From an uncultured Erysipelotrichaceae bacterium (GTDB taxonomy: Bacteria; Bacillota_I; Bacilli_A; Erysipelotrichales; Erysipelotrichaceae), in NCBI GenBank assembly GCA_902796525.1, contig CADBPB010000097.1, positions 1-6,606 of the forward strand: a DNA stretch of 6,606 nucleotides. The letters run 5' to 3'. Of the stretch, positions 6,326 to 6,606 are shown one piece after another. A program made the translations under genes and the position numbers. The notes under the pieces are model-generated. The model saw only the letters and a list, made by a program, of their open reading frames with translations, was not told where the DNA came from and made no database searches. How positions within the stretch are numbered: the stretch's first letter is position 1; each line of letters begins with the position of its first letter.

Positions 6326-6365
6326 AAAAGTACGGATCCTGTCCGTACTTTTCATTTCTTTTTTT
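6326..6365 (+). terminator. Intrinsic terminator ending the 2909-6318 operon
   Basis: An 11-bp perfect stem pairs 6326-6336 with 6342-6352 around the five-base loop TCCTG, followed by a T-rich tract that includes seven consecutive T at 6359-6365. It begins eight bases after the stop of the second GNAT gene. Confidence 0.92.
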
Positions 6366-6389
6366 GTAGCAGGATCGATCTGAAGAGAA

Positions 6390-6418
6390 TGCACAGACAC
6401 ATGATCCAGGTTTATAAT
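6390..6418 (+). promoter_or_regulatory. Candidate sigma-A promoter for the right-edge GNAT gene
   Basis: A perfect TATAAT -10 (6413-6418) lies 17 bases after TGCACA (6390-6395), which matches four of six -35 consensus bases. It follows the terminator, as a new transcription unit would need. Its predicted start point near 6424-6426 coincides with the ATG at 6425. Confidence 0.45.
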
Positions 6419-6424
6419 AAACGC

Positions 6425-6606
6425 ATGAGATTTGAACCAAGCAAAGAAATGAAAATCGATCTTCTGCCGGAACAGGAGGAACAGCTTTGCACGAAAGAAA
6501 CCATCAAAGAAATCTTTGCGAAAGATGATAAAAACGAGTGTACGGCTTTCGACATCTATGATGGCGACGACATGGTGGGCTTTGCGATGTTCTGCGAATA
6601 CCCCAA
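6425..6606 (+). CDS. Probable GNAT acetyltransferase, 3' end outside window
   Basis: An open frame of 60 complete codons runs off the right edge. The sequence AFDIYDGDDMVGFAMF at 41-56 resembles the beta2-turn-beta3 hairpin of GNAT enzymes, where a strand, an acidic turn and VGF are typical; the same shape appears in the preceding gene as AAFDKDRPVGFL. The acetyl-CoA loop would lie beyond the window, so the call is tentative. The start is unsettled: in-frame ATGs exist at 6389, 6401, 6425 and 6449, and none has a strong Shine-Dalgarno (AGG at 6408-6410 is 14 bases before 6425). The candidate promoter makes 6389 and 6401 unlikely and points to 6425 on a leaderless message, or to 6449. Confidence 0.65.
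   Translation, partial: MRFEPSKEMKIDLLPEQEEQLCTKETIKEIFAKDDKNECTAFDIYDGDDMVGFAMFCEYP

Noticed and set aside
2909..6606. Mobile element, integron cassette array or toxin-antitoxin module
   Set aside because: No integrase, transposase, recombination sites, terminal inverted repeats or toxin-like gene pair were found; the mixed enzyme content alone is not enough.

Overview
The window reads as ordinary chromosomal DNA from a low-to-mid GC Firmicute (Bacillota). The best guess is an Erysipelotrichia-like or related gut anaerobe. That guess rests on the PepF-type oligoendopeptidase, the purine-rich Shine-Dalgarno sites, the tight operon of small-molecule-modifying enzymes, and a codon style rich in ATC, GAT, GAA and CTG. 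Genus cannot be fixed from the sequence alone. There are no rRNA, tRNA, CRISPR, insertion-sequence or phage signatures, and no gene-free stretch longer than 300 bases.

Layout. Bases 1-959 (+) hold an unrecognised, strongly basic, low-complexity protein whose true start may lie before the window, then a small four-helix GtrA-like membrane protein. These converge on pepF (1023-2828, minus strand), and the two units share a strong bidirectional hairpin terminator at 980-1004. pepF is divergent from a plus-strand gene run that starts near 2909, with an 80-base intergenic region between them.

The plus-strand run 2909-6318 looks like one operon. Its genes are a P-loop kinase-like protein, a compact nitroreductase, a two-domain protein (RimJ/RimL-type GNAT acetyltransferase fused to an unrecognised C-terminal domain), a YdeI/OmdA-family protein and a second GNAT. 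Gaps are 10, 35, 12 and 20 bases, no internal terminator was seen, and a clear intrinsic terminator follows at 6326-6365. A further gene, apparently another GNAT, begins after it with its own candidate promoter and runs off the right edge.

How the genes fit together. pepF is a housekeeping cytoplasmic peptidase. The 2909-6318 block resembles an accessory or detoxification set (phosphotransfer, nitro/quinone reduction, acetylation, a stress-linked YdeI domain), but no shared substrate can be read from sequence, so a joint pathway is inference only. The most unusual item is the C-terminal half of the GNAT fusion (residues about 161-371), which carries a ligand-rich D/C/H/E cluster and a tryptophan-rich tail. 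I see no convincing complete new defence or mobile system.
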